Counted from the stretch's first letter, positions 53,869 to 63,314 are shown. The stretch is 64,000 nucleotides of DNA from Pseudooceanicola nanhaiensis (GCF_020171315.1 NZ_JAIUZP010000005.1:461076-525075); one strand, 5' to 3'. Notes: generated by a model not told the origin, from the sequence alone. Numbers and translations are program-made.

Positions 53869-55080
53869 ATGACCTCCTCCGCGTCCGAACGGAACAACGC
53901 TGCCCCGAAACGCCTGCCTGTTCCCGTCACTGTCTGGATGCTGGGTTTCGTGAGCCTGCTGATGGACGTCTCCTCGGAGATGATCAATGCGCTGCTCCCG
54001 CTCTATCTTGCCGGTGGTCTGGGCGTGTCGGCCCTGGCGATCGGCTTCATTGAGGGCTTGTCCGTCGCGGTTGCCACACTGTCGAAGTTCCTGTCCGGCG
54101 TTCTGGCCGATATCAGCAGACGGGCGAAGCCCTTGGCGGTTCTGGGCTATGGGCTGGGGGCGCTGTCCCGCCTGATCTTTCCCTGGGCGATGAGCCTGGA
54201 CGTGATCGTTCTGGCAAAAGCCATGGATCGGGTCGGCAAGGGCATTCGGGGCACGCCGCGCGACGCATTGGTTGCCGCTGTTAGTCCGCCGGAGACCCGC
54301 GGGGCAAGCTTCGGGTTGCGGAAGTCGCTTGATGCCCTCGGGGGCTTCATTGGTCCGCTCGTTGCTGTCGGGGCCATAATCGCTTTCGCAGGCGACATTC
54401 AGTCGGTCTTCTGGATTGCCGTTCTTCCCGCTGCGCTCTGCATGATCGTGCTGCTCTTCCTTGTGAAGGAGCCAAGGCAAACCCACCCGATGAAGCGCGG
54501 TGACTTCCGGCTTGCCGATGCCCTCCGGCTCAATCGTGCAGTCTGGGGCGCAATCGGACTGGCCTCGGTGATCATGCTCGCCCGGTTCAGCGAGGCTTTC
54601 GTGCTGCTAAAGGCCCTCGAGGCCGGTTTCATGCCGGCCTGGGTTCCTCTTTCCCTCGTTGTCATGCATGCGGCCTACAGCTTGACGGCATTTCCCGTCG
54701 GCAGGCTCTCGGACCGGCTGGGGACGTCGGGACTGCTTGTCTGGAGCCTCGGATTCCTTGTCGCTGCGCATCTGACGCTCGCCCTTGCCACGATGGCATG
54801 GGTCTATGTTCTCGGCACCGTTTTCTGGGGTATGCACATGGGGTTCTCGCAAGGATTGCTGGGCGCCATGATCGCTGCCGCGACGCCGGACCACCTGAAG
54901 GGCAGCGCATTTGGCTCGTTCAACCTTGTGACCGGCCTGGTCGTGCTTCTGGGGAATACGCTTGCCGGGTGGCTCTGGCACAGCACGGGATCGGCAACAC
55001 CATTTCTTGTTGGGGCGGGCATCTCGGCTGTCGCGATGCTATTGATCGCTATGCAAACATCACGGCGTGCCCGGCTCTGA
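53869..55080 (+). CDS. MFS transporter
   Basis: A 403-residue membrane protein with about twelve helices. It opens after a short tail with VWMLGFVSLLMDVSSEMINALLP (first helix, with DVSSEM typical of one MFS efflux subgroup), and the cytoplasmic loop signature is DISRRAKPLAVLGY. DRVGKGIRGTPRDALVA and the second-half FPVGRLSDRLG loop are well conserved. Proteins with this start are usually annotated as MFS efflux or nickel/tellurite-type transporters; the substrate is not known. Start 53869 has CTGGAG upstream. It stands alone between two long gaps. Confidence 0.87.
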   Translation: MTSSASERNNAAPKRLPVPVTVWMLGFVSLLMDVSSEMINALLPLYLAGGLGVSALAIGFIEGLSVAVATLSKFLSGVLADISRRAKPLAVLGYGLGALSRLIFPWAMSLDVIVLAKAMDRVGKGIRGTPRDALVAAVSPPETRGASFGLRKSLDALGGFIGPLVAVGAIIAFAGDIQSVFWIAVLPAALCMIVLLFLVKEPRQTHPMKRGDFRLADALRLNRAVWGAIGLASVIMLARFSEAFVLLKALEAGFMPAWVPLSLVVMHAAYSLTAFPVGRLSDRLGTSGLLVWSLGFLVAAHLTLALATMAWVYVLGTVFWGMHMGFSQGLLGAMIAAATPDHLKGSAFGSFNLVTGLVVLLGNTLAGWLWHSTGSATPFLVGAGISAVAMLLIAMQTSRRARL

Positions 55081-55633
55081 CCAGTTGGAACGGGCCCGCT
55101 TTGGGCTCGGACCGGACATGCGGCGGCGCGGCAGGTCTTGCGCCTGGCGGGCAACCGCATCCGTCGCTCTCGGCCCTTAGTCGTAGTACGCCAGATCGGG
55201 CCTCGCTGCGGCGCAGCTCCCCGAAACCGGCCATTGGTAGCATCGTGCAGCATGATCTGGCATGCCAAGCTCGACAGTGCGGGCAAAGCTGCTGTTGCCC
55301 GCCCACTCCGACTGGCCTGGTTCCGGATTGCACCGGAAGTTCGTCGCGCGATTGCGACGCTGCACCCCTGCCGGTATGACGCCGCAGAACTGGAAAACGT
55401 CGGGGCGAACCGGCCCATGGAAATCTGCAAGCCCGATTGCAGAAACCGAACTTTCACCGACGTCTCCGCCTCGACCACGGCCCGTCGAGCACCGGTCGCC
55501 CAGACCTGGCGGCTCCGGTCGAACGGACGAGCCGTCAACAAAACTTAACATACCGTTCGATTTTCCGTCACATAGCGCGTCTATCCCGACCATCGAAACA
55601 ACGTGCAACCCAAATTGCAAAAAGGTGGTCCCC
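55081..55633. other. Gap upstream of the ugp operon
   Basis: About 550 bases. No frame reads as a known protein. The last 90 bases before the TTG start are lower in GC and should hold the ugp promoter (a TTAACA-like element near 55546), but no confident -10 is seen. Confidence 0.35.
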
Positions 55634-56893
55634 TTGGATAGAAAACTTACCCGTATCGCCGGGCTGGGCCTTGCTGCCCTGCTGAGCTCGACCTCTCTTG
55701 CAGCGGCAGAGGTCACCGTTGAATTCTGGCACAGCTTTGGCGGCTCGTCCGGCGAAGCGCTGGCCGAGATCATCGCCAACTTCGAAGAAGCCAACCCCGG
55801 CATCACCATCGAAGCCGAGCATGTCGGCAACTACAATGACATCGTCGCCCGCCTCCAAGCCGCCATCCCCGCTGGCCGTGGCCCCGATGCCGTCATCATG
55901 GAAGTCACCCGCTATGGCCTCTTCGCCGATCGCGGCGTGCTGATGGACCTGACCGACTACCTCGATGCCGATCCGCTGAAGGACGAATTGTTCGACTTCG
56001 CCCGCGAGGTCGGCGTCTACGAGGGTAAGAACTACATCGTGCCCTTCAACAGCTCGACCCCGGTCACCTATGTCAACAAGGACATCTTCGAGCGTGCCGG
56101 CCTGCCCGAGGACACGCCGCTGACCACCTACGACGAGATCCTCGCCGCCGCGCAGAAGATCCAGAGCGAGTTGGGCGACGAGGGCATCTATGGCATCGCG
56201 GCGCCGGGCCAGTTCGCGCGCTGGGGCCTGATCATGGACAATGACAGTGACCTGATCGACAGCGTGTCGGGCGAGGTCCTGATCGACGCGCCGAACACCG
56301 TCGAGGCCTATGAATGGATGGCGTCCTTGGTGCATGACCACGGCGTCGCCTCGGCCGACAACGTGACCGACGAGAAGACCGGCCGTGACGCGTTCTTCGC
56401 GGGCAAGGTCGGGATCATGCTGAATTCGACCGGCAATTACCGCCAGTCCAAGGCCTCGCTGGGCGATGATCTGATCGTGCGCCCGCTGCCCTGCAACAAG
56501 GTCTGCGCCGCACCGATCGGCGGGGCCGGCATCGGCATCCTGTCGACGGCGGACGCCGAAGTGCAGGACGCGGCATATGACTTCATCAGCTTTGCCGCGT
56601 CGGCGGAATCGAACGCGATCTGGTTCGCGGGCACCGGCTATATGCCGATCAACCGCAACACCGCTGATCAGCCTCTGGCGGCCGAGACGCTTGCGAACGA
56701 GCCGGGCATCCGCGTCTCTATCGAGCAGCTTGACGTCGCCCGTGGCCGTCCGCGCCCGCCGGTCGTGACGTGGATGCGTGCCACCGAATACGACATGTGG
56801 CAGGCGATGGCGCTGGGTCAGCGCGACGTCGAGGAGACGCTTGCCGACTTCGCCGAGCGCACCCGCAACGAAGCGGGCCGCATGCGCCAGTAA
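55634..56893 (+). CDS. ugpB: ABC transporter substrate-binding protein, glycerol-3-phosphate type
   Basis: A 419-residue periplasmic protein of family 1. The signal peptide is LTRIAGLGLAALLSSTSLAAA; the mature start is VTVEFWHSFGGSSGEALAEI, close to UgpB (WHSM-G-G). ARGRPRPPVVTWMRATEYDM near the C-terminus is also like UgpB. The start is TTG 55634, with AAGGTGG upstream and no ATG that would keep the signal peptide. A glycerophosphodiesterase gene in the same operon supports glycerol-3-phosphate or glycerophosphodiesters as ligand. Confidence 0.87.
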   Translation: MDRKLTRIAGLGLAALLSSTSLAAAEVTVEFWHSFGGSSGEALAEIIANFEEANPGITIEAEHVGNYNDIVARLQAAIPAGRGPDAVIMEVTRYGLFADRGVLMDLTDYLDADPLKDELFDFAREVGVYEGKNYIVPFNSSTPVTYVNKDIFERAGLPEDTPLTTYDEILAAAQKIQSELGDEGIYGIAAPGQFARWGLIMDNDSDLIDSVSGEVLIDAPNTVEAYEWMASLVHDHGVASADNVTDEKTGRDAFFAGKVGIMLNSTGNYRQSKASLGDDLIVRPLPCNKVCAAPIGGAGIGILSTADAEVQDAAYDFISFAASAESNAIWFAGTGYMPINRNTADQPLAAETLANEPGIRVSIEQLDVARGRPRPPVVTWMRATEYDMWQAMALGQRDVEETLADFAERTRNEAGRMRQ

Positions 56894-56913
56894 CCGCGTC
56901 CGAGCCACCGGTG

Positions 56914-56936
56914 AGGGGCCCCGCTACGGGGCCCCT
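56914..56936 (+). terminator. Hairpin after ugpB
   Basis: A perfect 10-bp stem, AGGGGCCCCG (56914-56923) with CGGGGCCCCT (56927-56936), and a 3-base loop, 20 bases after the ugpB stop. As in the other two ABC operons here, it likely favours high expression of the binding protein. Confidence 0.6.
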
Positions 56937-56983
56937 TGCCCGTCCGGTCCCGCGGCCCCCGCACCCAAGGCACGTTTCCCGAT

Positions 56984-57853
56984 ATGCTTCGCAAACTGAC
57001 ACCCTACCTGTTCGTGCTGCCCCTTCTGGGGTTCATGGCGGTCTTCACCTACTACCCGATCCTGCAGAGCGTGAACCTGTCGTTCCGCGAGTGGGATTTC
57101 ATGTCGCCGAGCAAGCCGTGGGTCGGATTCGACAATTACCGTCTGCTGCTGACCTCGCGCGATTTCTGGAATTCGCTGAAGGTCACGGCGGTCTTCGCGC
57201 TGATCTCGGTGCCGCTGCGGCTGGCGCTGGCGCTGGCGGTTGCCTCGTTCCTGATCCGCGAGACGGCGGTGTCACGCATCGCGCGCGGTGCGATCTTCCT
57301 GCCCGCCGTCACCTCCACCGTGTCGATCGCGGTGGTGTTCAGCTGGGTATTCTCGACCGACTACGGTGCGATCAATGGGTTCATCGCCCTGCTGGGCTTC
57401 GACAAAGTGCCGTGGATGCAGGACCCGCAGCTTGCGCTGTACGTCATTATCTTTGTGAACACGTGGAAACAGCTTGGCTATGACGTCATCATCTACACCG
57501 CCGGGCTGCAGGCGATTTCGCTGGAATACTACGACGCGGCAGCGGTGGACGGTGGTCGCCGGTTCCATGTGTTCCGGCGCGTGACCTTCCCGCTGGTGAT
57601 GCCGACCACGTATTTCCTGCTGGTGATCTCGGTGATCGACGCATTCCAAGTGTTCACCATCGTCGACGTGATGACACGCGGCGGGCCTGCGGGCGCCACT
57701 GACATGATCGTCAACATGCTGTACCGCATCGGCTTTACCCTGTTCGACATCGGCACTGGCTCGGCGCTGGCCGTGCTGCTGTTCATCTTCCTGATCGCGC
57801 TGGCCCTGGTAAAGGCCCGCGTGATCGGCCGGAGGGTCCATTATGACTCGTGA
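56984..57853 (+). CDS. ugpA: ABC transporter permease (UgpA type)
   Basis: A 289-residue permease of the importer. The first helix is LTPYLFVLPLLGFMAVFTYYP; WVGFDNYRLLL and the EAA loop EYYDAAAVDGGRRFHVFRRV (about 183-202) are canonical. FQVFTIVDVMTRGGPAGATD matches UgpA-type proteins. It has the normal short loop after the first helix, unlike the permease at 2919. Start ATG 56984; the frame is open 16 codons further. It overlaps the next gene by 11 bases. Confidence 0.9.
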   Translation: MLRKLTPYLFVLPLLGFMAVFTYYPILQSVNLSFREWDFMSPSKPWVGFDNYRLLLTSRDFWNSLKVTAVFALISVPLRLALALAVASFLIRETAVSRIARGAIFLPAVTSTVSIAVVFSWVFSTDYGAINGFIALLGFDKVPWMQDPQLALYVIIFVNTWKQLGYDVIIYTAGLQAISLEYYDAAAVDGGRRFHVFRRVTFPLVMPTTYFLLVISVIDAFQVFTIVDVMTRGGPAGATDMIVNMLYRIGFTLFDIGTGSALAVLLFIFLIALALVKARVIGRRVHYDS

Positions 57854-58667
57854 AAAGTCCGCCCGCGCCCTTTGGCTCATCAATGGCCTCACGCTGCTGG
57901 CCGCCATCATCTTCCTGTCGCCGGTGCTCTATTCCATCTGGATGAGCTTCCAGACGTCGGATGCCTATTACGCTGGCGGGGTCGACTTCACCCTGCGCAA
58001 CTACGAAGTGGCGGTCGGCCAGTACAACTTCGCCCGTTATCTGCTGAACTCGGTGATCGTGTCGGGGATCGTAACATTGCTGGGCCTCTCTTTCGCCACG
58101 ATGGCGGCCTTCGCCTTTGCCCGGTTCGAGTTCCGGGGCGGCAACCTGATGTTCGGTGCCGTGGTGGCGACGCTGATGATCCCCAGCCACATCACGCTGA
58201 TCCCGAACTACCTGACGCTGGCGCGCGCCGGGATGCTGGACAGCTATGCGGGCCTTATCCTGCCTGCGATCTCGTCGGGTTTCGCTGCCTTCTTCCTGCG
58301 CCAGTACATCCGCGGAATTCCCCGCGCGCTGGACGAGGCGGCCTACATGGACGGCGCGACGCCATCGAAAGTGCTGTGGCGGGTGATTGTGCCGATCTCG
58401 AAGCCGGCGATCTTCTCGATGGGGCTGCAATTGTTCATCGCCGAGTGGAACAACTACATCTGGCCGCTGGTCGCGATCAGCGAAAGCGACCTTTTCACCC
58501 TGCAGATCGGGCTGGCGCGGCTGTACCGCGTGAACCCGGGCGAGGACGTGATCGATTGGCCGCTGGTCATGGCGGCATCGACGATCACCATCCTGCCGGT
58601 TCTGCTGGGCTTCGTCCTCGTCGAGCGCCACCTCGTGCGCGGCATCACGATGGGAGCGGTGAAATGA
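57843..58667 (+). CDS. ugpE: ABC transporter permease (UgpE type)
   Basis: A 274-residue permease with six helices. ALWLINGLTLLAAIIFLSPVLY is the first helix and DEAAYMDGATPSKVLWRVIV the EAA loop. Sequence and length fit UgpE/MalG proteins. It overlaps ugpA by 11 bases and the diesterase gene by four. Confidence 0.9.
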   Translation: MTREKSARALWLINGLTLLAAIIFLSPVLYSIWMSFQTSDAYYAGGVDFTLRNYEVAVGQYNFARYLLNSVIVSGIVTLLGLSFATMAAFAFARFEFRGGNLMFGAVVATLMIPSHITLIPNYLTLARAGMLDSYAGLILPAISSGFAAFFLRQYIRGIPRALDEAAYMDGATPSKVLWRVIVPISKPAIFSMGLQLFIAEWNNYIWPLVAISESDLFTLQIGLARLYRVNPGEDVIDWPLVMAASTITILPVLLGFVLVERHLVRGITMGAVK

Positions 58668-59470
58668 GCGCGGCCCCGAAACACCAACATGAAGACATCG
58701 CAATGACTGATCCCTCCCCCTTCACCCGTATCGCCTCGCACCGGGGTGGCACGCTGGAATTCGGCGACAGCACGCCGCATGGCTTCCGCACCACCGCCGC
58801 GATGGCCGTGGACGAGGTCGAGTTCGACGTCCATCCCACCGCCGACGGCGCGATCATGGTCCACCATGACGCGACGCTGGACCGGACCACCGACCGCACG
58901 GGCGCGATCCGCGATCTGCCCGAGGCGGCAGTGCGCGCCGCCGTCATCGATTATTCCGGCGGGCAGCACCCGATCTCGCTGGCCGAGCTCTGCGACATCT
59001 ACAGGGACAGCCGCGTCACGCTGCGCTGCGAGATCAAGCCGGGACCGGGCGGCGTGGCCTATGCCGATTTCGCGCACCGCGTCGTGGCCGAGATCGAACG
59101 CTGCGGGATGCTGGCGAAGACCGGTTTCACCTCGTTCCTCTTGCCGACCCTTGACGAATTGCGCGGTGTCACCGACCGACCCCTGCTTTGGCTGGTCAGC
59201 CCGCCGGTTCTGACCCAGCTTGGAGCCAGCGCCGTGGCGGAGCTGGCGAAGGCTCATGGCATCCCCGAGATCGGCGTCAACGTGGACACCGCCACCGAAA
59301 CGCTGCGCGATCACATCCATGGCGCGGGGCTGGAGTTCGGCTGCTGGGCCACCCACACGACAGCGCAGATCGACCACGCCCTGCGCCTCGGCGCCAAGGT
59401 GTTTACCACCGACCGCCCCAGCCTTGCCATCGCCCGTCGCGCCGCGTTCCACGAGGAGACGGCAGTATGA
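58664..59470 (+). CDS. ugpQ: Glycerophosphodiester phosphodiesterase
   Basis: A 268-residue TIM-barrel enzyme of the GDPD family. IASHRGG near the N-terminus gives the catalytic His-Arg, and VDEVEFDVHPTADGAIMVHHD gives the Glu/Asp metal ligands and second His (read as VEFDVHPT and VHHDATLDRTTD). It hydrolyses glycerophosphodiesters to glycerol-3-phosphate and an alcohol in the cytoplasm. Its place between permease and ATPase genes, with four-base overlaps on both sides, shows it is a core part of the uptake route. The start could be ATG 58703 instead. Confidence 0.9.
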   Translation: MSAAPKHQHEDIAMTDPSPFTRIASHRGGTLEFGDSTPHGFRTTAAMAVDEVEFDVHPTADGAIMVHHDATLDRTTDRTGAIRDLPEAAVRAAVIDYSGGQHPISLAELCDIYRDSRVTLRCEIKPGPGGVAYADFAHRVVAEIERCGMLAKTGFTSFLLPTLDELRGVTDRPLLWLVSPPVLTQLGASAVAELAKAHGIPEIGVNVDTATETLRDHIHGAGLEFGCWATHTTAQIDHALRLGAKVFTTDRPSLAIARRAAFHEETAV

Positions 59471-60489
59471 GCTCGATTTCCCTTCGCGACATCCGCAAGA
59501 GTTACGCCAATGGCCCTCGGGTTCTGCATGGTGTGGACCTCGACATCGGCGACGGCGAATTCGTCGTGATCGTCGGCCCCTCGGGCTGCGGCAAGTCCAC
59601 CCTTCTGCGCCTGATCGCCGGGCTGGAGCGCTGCGAGGACGGCGAGATCGTTATCGACGGTCGCCGCGCGAACGAGCTTCCGCCGCAGGATCGCAACATC
59701 GCGATGATCTTTCAGAACTATGCGCTCTATCCGCATATGTCAGTGCTGGAGAACATCGCCTTCGGTCTGGAGCTGCGCAAGGTTCCCCGCAAGACGCGTG
59801 AGGCGCGCGCACGTGAGGTGGCCGAGACGCTTCAACTGACGCCCTACCTCGACCGCAAGCCCGGCGCGCTGTCCGGCGGCCAGAGGCAGCGGGTGGCGAT
59901 GGGCCGGGCCATGGCGCGCGACACCTCGACCTTCCTGATGGACGAGCCGCTGTCGAACCTCGACAACGCCCTGCGCAACACGATGCGGACCGAGATCAAG
60001 ACGATCCATCAGCAGCTGGGGGCCACCATCGTCTTCGTGACCCACGACCAGACAGAGGCGCTGTCGCTTGCCGATCGGATCGCGGTGATGAAGGACGGCC
60101 ACCTGCAGCAGTTCGACACACCGGCTGCGATCTACGACCGTCCCGTGAACCGCTTCGTTGCGTCTTTCCTTGGGACGCCGAAGATGAACTTCGCCCCCTC
60201 CGACGCGATCACGGGCTGGACCGGGCGGCGCGGCGTCGAGGTGGGGCTGCGCCCCGACACGCTGCGGCTGCACCGCGAGAGGCCGGGCGCCGCGTCCATC
60301 GAGGCCCGCCTGACCCTGACAGAAATGACCGGGTCAGAGGTCGTGTTGCACTGCCAGACACAGTCCGGTGTCATGTCCGCCATTGCCCACCGTGGGCAGG
60401 AGCTGCCCGCCCCGGGTGACCGGATCTGGCTGGAATACGACGCGGCCGCCGCCCATCTGTTCGACATGCAAAGTGGCGCGCGCGTCTGA
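59467..60489 (+). CDS. ugpC: ABC transporter ATP-binding protein (UgpC type)
   Basis: A 340-residue ATPase. Walker [11 protein letters not shown]-loop [14 protein letters not shown], signature [15 protein letters not shown] and Walker [13 protein letters not shown] are intact, and the TOBE domain follows (VGLRPDTLRL). It energises the importer encoded upstream. ATG 59467 overlaps the diesterase stop by four bases. The RpiR regulator gene begins 55 bases after its stop. Confidence 0.92.
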   Translation: MSSISLRDIRKSYANGPRVLHGVDLDIGDGEFVVIVGPSGCGKSTLLRLIAGLERCEDGEIVIDGRRANELPPQDRNIAMIFQNYALYPHMSVLENIAFGLELRKVPRKTREARAREVAETLQLTPYLDRKPGALSGGQRQRVAMGRAMARDTSTFLMDEPLSNLDNALRNTMRTEIKTIHQQLGATIVFVTHDQTEALSLADRIAVMKDGHLQQFDTPAAIYDRPVNRFVASFLGTPKMNFAPSDAITGWTGRRGVEVGLRPDTLRLHRERPGAASIEARLTLTEMTGSEVVLHCQTQSGVMSAIAHRGQELPAPGDRIWLEYDAAAAHLFDMQSGARV

Positions 60490-60544
60490 CGCGGTGCCCT
60501 GATGGGCTGGACGACAAGGCCGCTTCAGGAGATCATCCCTGACG

Positions 60545-61414
60545 ATGCAAAACCACGACACCGCGTTTCTGGACGACCTGATCACCCGCCACTCGGACCA
60601 GTTGACCGAGGCGGACACCCGTATCCTTGACGTGATGGTCCGCGATCCGATCCGCGCGGCGATGGAGAACGGCAAAGAGGTGAGCTTTCGCGCCGGGGTG
60701 CATCCCGCCTCGGCGGTGAGGCTGGCACGGCGGCTGGGGTTCAAGGGCTACCCGGAGTTCCGCGCCTTCCTTCAGCAGCGGCTGGTCGAGGGCAAAGGCG
60801 AGTTCGACGACCCCACTGCCCGTATCGCCGCCCGGCTGGCTAGGGCGGGGGACAGCGGGCTCCTGGCCTCGGTTCTGGACAGCGAGATCACGGCGCTGGA
60901 AACCCTGCGCGCCAGCGTGACCGATGCCGACATCCGCGGCTTTTCCGAGGCGCTTCTGGGCGCGCGGCGGATCTTCATGGTCGGGCAAAGTCACGCTGCC
61001 ACGCTGTGCCACCTCGTCGCGCTGCGGCTGCGCCGGTCGGGGTACGACGCGGTCGACCTGTCGCTGATGCAGCACCAGTGGCTGGAACAGGTCGCAGGTA
61101 TGACCGGCGACGACGTGATGTGGCTGATCAACTTTCGCAAGCGACCGGAGGCGGTGGCGCGGATCATGCAGGTGGCCGCCGCGCGCGGCGCGACGACGCT
61201 GGCCCTCACCGATATGCGCGGCGCCACACTGGACCCGCCCCCCGACCGCCACATCGCGGTGTCGCGCGGCGAGGCGGGCGAGTCGCAAAGCCTCGTGGTG
61301 CCGATGACGGTGACGAACACGGTGATCCTCGATCTGGCGACCATCGACGATGGCCGTACAATGCGCGCGCTGGCCGAGTTCCGCGACATGCGGGAGAGGT
61401 TGGCGCCGTATTGA
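60545..61414 (+). CDS. MurR/RpiR family transcriptional regulator
   Basis: A 289-residue regulator. The N-terminal HTH part has LTEADTRILDVMV and HPASAVRLARRLGFKGYPEFR (recognition helix), and the C-terminal SIS domain binds a phosphosugar (RRIFMVGQSHAATLCHLVALR, MWLINFRKRPE). RpiR regulators sense sugar phosphates, so this one probably controls the ugp operon in response to a phosphorylated compound. Start 60545 has CAGGAG at a rather long distance (about 12 bases). Confidence 0.88.
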   Translation: MQNHDTAFLDDLITRHSDQLTEADTRILDVMVRDPIRAAMENGKEVSFRAGVHPASAVRLARRLGFKGYPEFRAFLQQRLVEGKGEFDDPTARIAARLARAGDSGLLASVLDSEITALETLRASVTDADIRGFSEALLGARRIFMVGQSHAATLCHLVALRLRRSGYDAVDLSLMQHQWLEQVAGMTGDDVMWLINFRKRPEAVARIMQVAAARGATTLALTDMRGATLDPPPDRHIAVSRGEAGESQSLVVPMTVTNTVILDLATIDDGRTMRALAEFRDMRERLAPY

Positions 61415-61817
61415 TGGGCAGTTTCGCGGCCAGATAATACAACAAAGCAGCGGTTTTCGCGCCCAATCGGACGGATGTGTTTCCTTCTGTACGGTATACC
61501 GTCAGGAGATTTGCACGAATGCGGTTCCCCCCCGACAGCAGCCAGCCACACCACGACGAGCCAAAAGCCGCCGTTTGGGCCCAGAAGGTTAGACCGGCCC
61601 AAAGCCGACCTTGGCCGCCAAATCGCACGCGGCATCACAGCTTAACCGAAGCGGCCATTCCTAGCATACACAGGCAGAACTTTGTGCGACCAGAGGTCGG
61701 GCGTGCAGCGCCCACGCCCAGCTCACCGACAGCGCCATGGTCGAAGTGGCGGGCAACGTGGTCCAGATGTTCTCAAATAAGAAGCGTGCCTGATCAGGCT
61801 TTTGCATAGTCCGGAAA
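61415..61817. other. Gap between the RpiR gene and the unknown membrane protein gene
   Basis: About 400 bases. It holds a 12-bp palindrome (61492-61503) followed by CAGGAG and an ATG at 61519, as if a promoter and start had been left behind by a lost gene; the reading frame after it is Pro/Arg-rich and not credible. The right part shares a 14-mer with the spacer at 53650. Confidence 0.45.
61492..61503. promoter_or_regulatory. Orphan 12-bp palindrome
   Basis: ACGGTATACCGT is its own reverse complement and resembles GntR/TetR-type operator half-sites (GTATAC centre). No intact gene follows it, so it may be a remnant, or a site for RpiR control downstream of its gene. Confidence 0.4.
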
Positions 61818-63314
61818 CTAGATCAGGCCGACCAGTGACATGACCGCCCCCAGCAGCGCACCGGAGATCGCGAAGGGGGCGCGGAGGAAGAACTTCTTGA
61901 TGCGGTTAGTCCCCCGCACAACTTTTGAGAAGCACACCGTGAAGATGGCGAGCATGATGATCGCAAGATAGAAGAATGCCGTCGGAAGTATGCTAGTAAT
62001 CAGCAGTGTGTTGAACGGCACGCGGTAGCCGTCGGTGTCCCTGCCGACAAGCGCGAAGTCCTTTTCGAACTGGTTGGCCCAGAAGACGTCGACAACCATG
62101 AAGTCGCTGCACTTCTCCAGAGTCTCCACGGTGGCGGAGGTCAGTCTAAAGCGCACCACCGGTAGCCCGTCCTTGAAACAGAGGACGGTTGCATGCTGCG
62201 AGGTCGGCGTGGCAACGGCGTTCCATATCAGTGTCGATAGCAGGGGCAATTCCATGGGACCGGCCACTGAGACCGGGAAGCTGTCTTCAAGCTGGTCGGT
62301 GAGGAAAAACGCCGCTGTGTATGCGCCTGACAGCGAGCCTTCTCTGAAGACGGAGGCGTCGACGGAGAAGTCCAGCTTCATCAGTCCCGTCTCTTCGTCA
62401 GGTTCCCCGTCCAGTTGCCTTTGGAGGTCGGACTTCAATTCGTCGAGGGTGGCGAAATAGGCCTCGCGTTCCGCTTCGTCCTCGATCGGGAAAGCGTCGA
62501 TGTCGCTGATGTTTAGGAGGGACAAACTGGTGAACACGTAGGCCTTCGTCTCGGCCATGCGAGGATCGAATGTCGAGAGATACGGCAAGAAAATGTTGTC
62601 CGCCTCTTGCTCATTATCCCGCGAAAGCAGCGCCGCAGTGAGGTTGCCCGAGAAGATTAGCCGTTCTGCGAACTCCCGCTCCAGGAGACCCTCGAAAGCC
62701 CGCTGCTCAGTCTGAGGCTCGACCTCGGCATCAGGTTTGCTGTCGGTGGCAACGAGAGAGACGGGTTCTGGGAAGGCGACGAATGCCTGCACAACGACGA
62801 GCACAAAGAGCGCGTAACTGAGGATGAACGTGTTCATCGTCACGATCAGGTCGGAGACGATCAGGACGAGCGCCCGGAAGATGCTGTTCACCTTCAGGGC
62901 GGTCTCGATGAAGATTTTCGTCTGGATGATCGTCGCGTAGTCGAAGGCGATATTGAACAGGATGAAAACGAGAAAGAGCACTAGTTGTTGGGTGTCGTAT
63001 CGTAGTTGCGAGAACTGCTCTGGAAACAGATACACCTGAGTGCCGAGCACGAGGCAAAACGAGCAGGCCGAAATTAACGCGGCGGAAAAGAAGAACTCGA
63101 GCGAGAATAATCGCGCCGAGAAGAACCGCCCGAAGATCACGGAATGCGCCCTCTCCAAGAAATTGGAGAACCGTTGCGACAGCGTGAGGTCTTCGGTGCC
63201 GCTTTCGAGGTAGGCCGCGATCTTCTCCCGCTCTTTTTCAGTGATAAACACGCTATCGAGCAGCACCCCAAGACCTGCTAGAAGCATCAATTCCGTGAGA
63301 AAGCTGTTGAGCAT
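61818..63314 (-). CDS. Unknown membrane protein
   Basis: A 498-residue protein I do not recognise. Predicted membrane helices are at about 5-25, 70-98, 108-132 and 145-180 (perhaps two), then a long soluble acidic loop (about 190-415) and two C-terminal helices (about 430-460 and 472-497). The N-terminal cytoplasmic-like stretch is charged (EKEREKIAAYLESG). The sequence is lower in GC than the neighbouring operons and codons are less biased, which suggests transfer. The start at 63314 has GGAGAG upstream. It lies next to an IS3-type element. No enzyme motif is visible. Confidence 0.7.
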   Translation of the reverse strand: MLNSFLTELMLLAGLGVLLDSVFITEKEREKIAAYLESGTEDLTLSQRFSNFLERAHSVIFGRFFSARLFSLEFFFSAALISACSFCLVLGTQVYLFPEQFSQLRYDTQQLVLFLVFILFNIAFDYATIIQTKIFIETALKVNSIFRALVLIVSDLIVTMNTFILSYALFVLVVVQAFVAFPEPVSLVATDSKPDAEVEPQTEQRAFEGLLEREFAERLIFSGNLTAALLSRDNEQEADNIFLPYLSTFDPRMAETKAYVFTSLSLLNISDIDAFPIEDEAEREAYFATLDELKSDLQRQLDGEPDEETGLMKLDFSVDASVFREGSLSGAYTAAFFLTDQLEDSFPVSVAGPMELPLLSTLIWNAVATPTSQHATVLCFKDGLPVVRFRLTSATVETLEKCSDFMVVDVFWANQFEKDFALVGRDTDGYRVPFNTLLITSILPTAFFYLAIIMLAIFTVCFSKVVRGTNRIKKFFLRAPFAISGALLGAVMSLVGLI

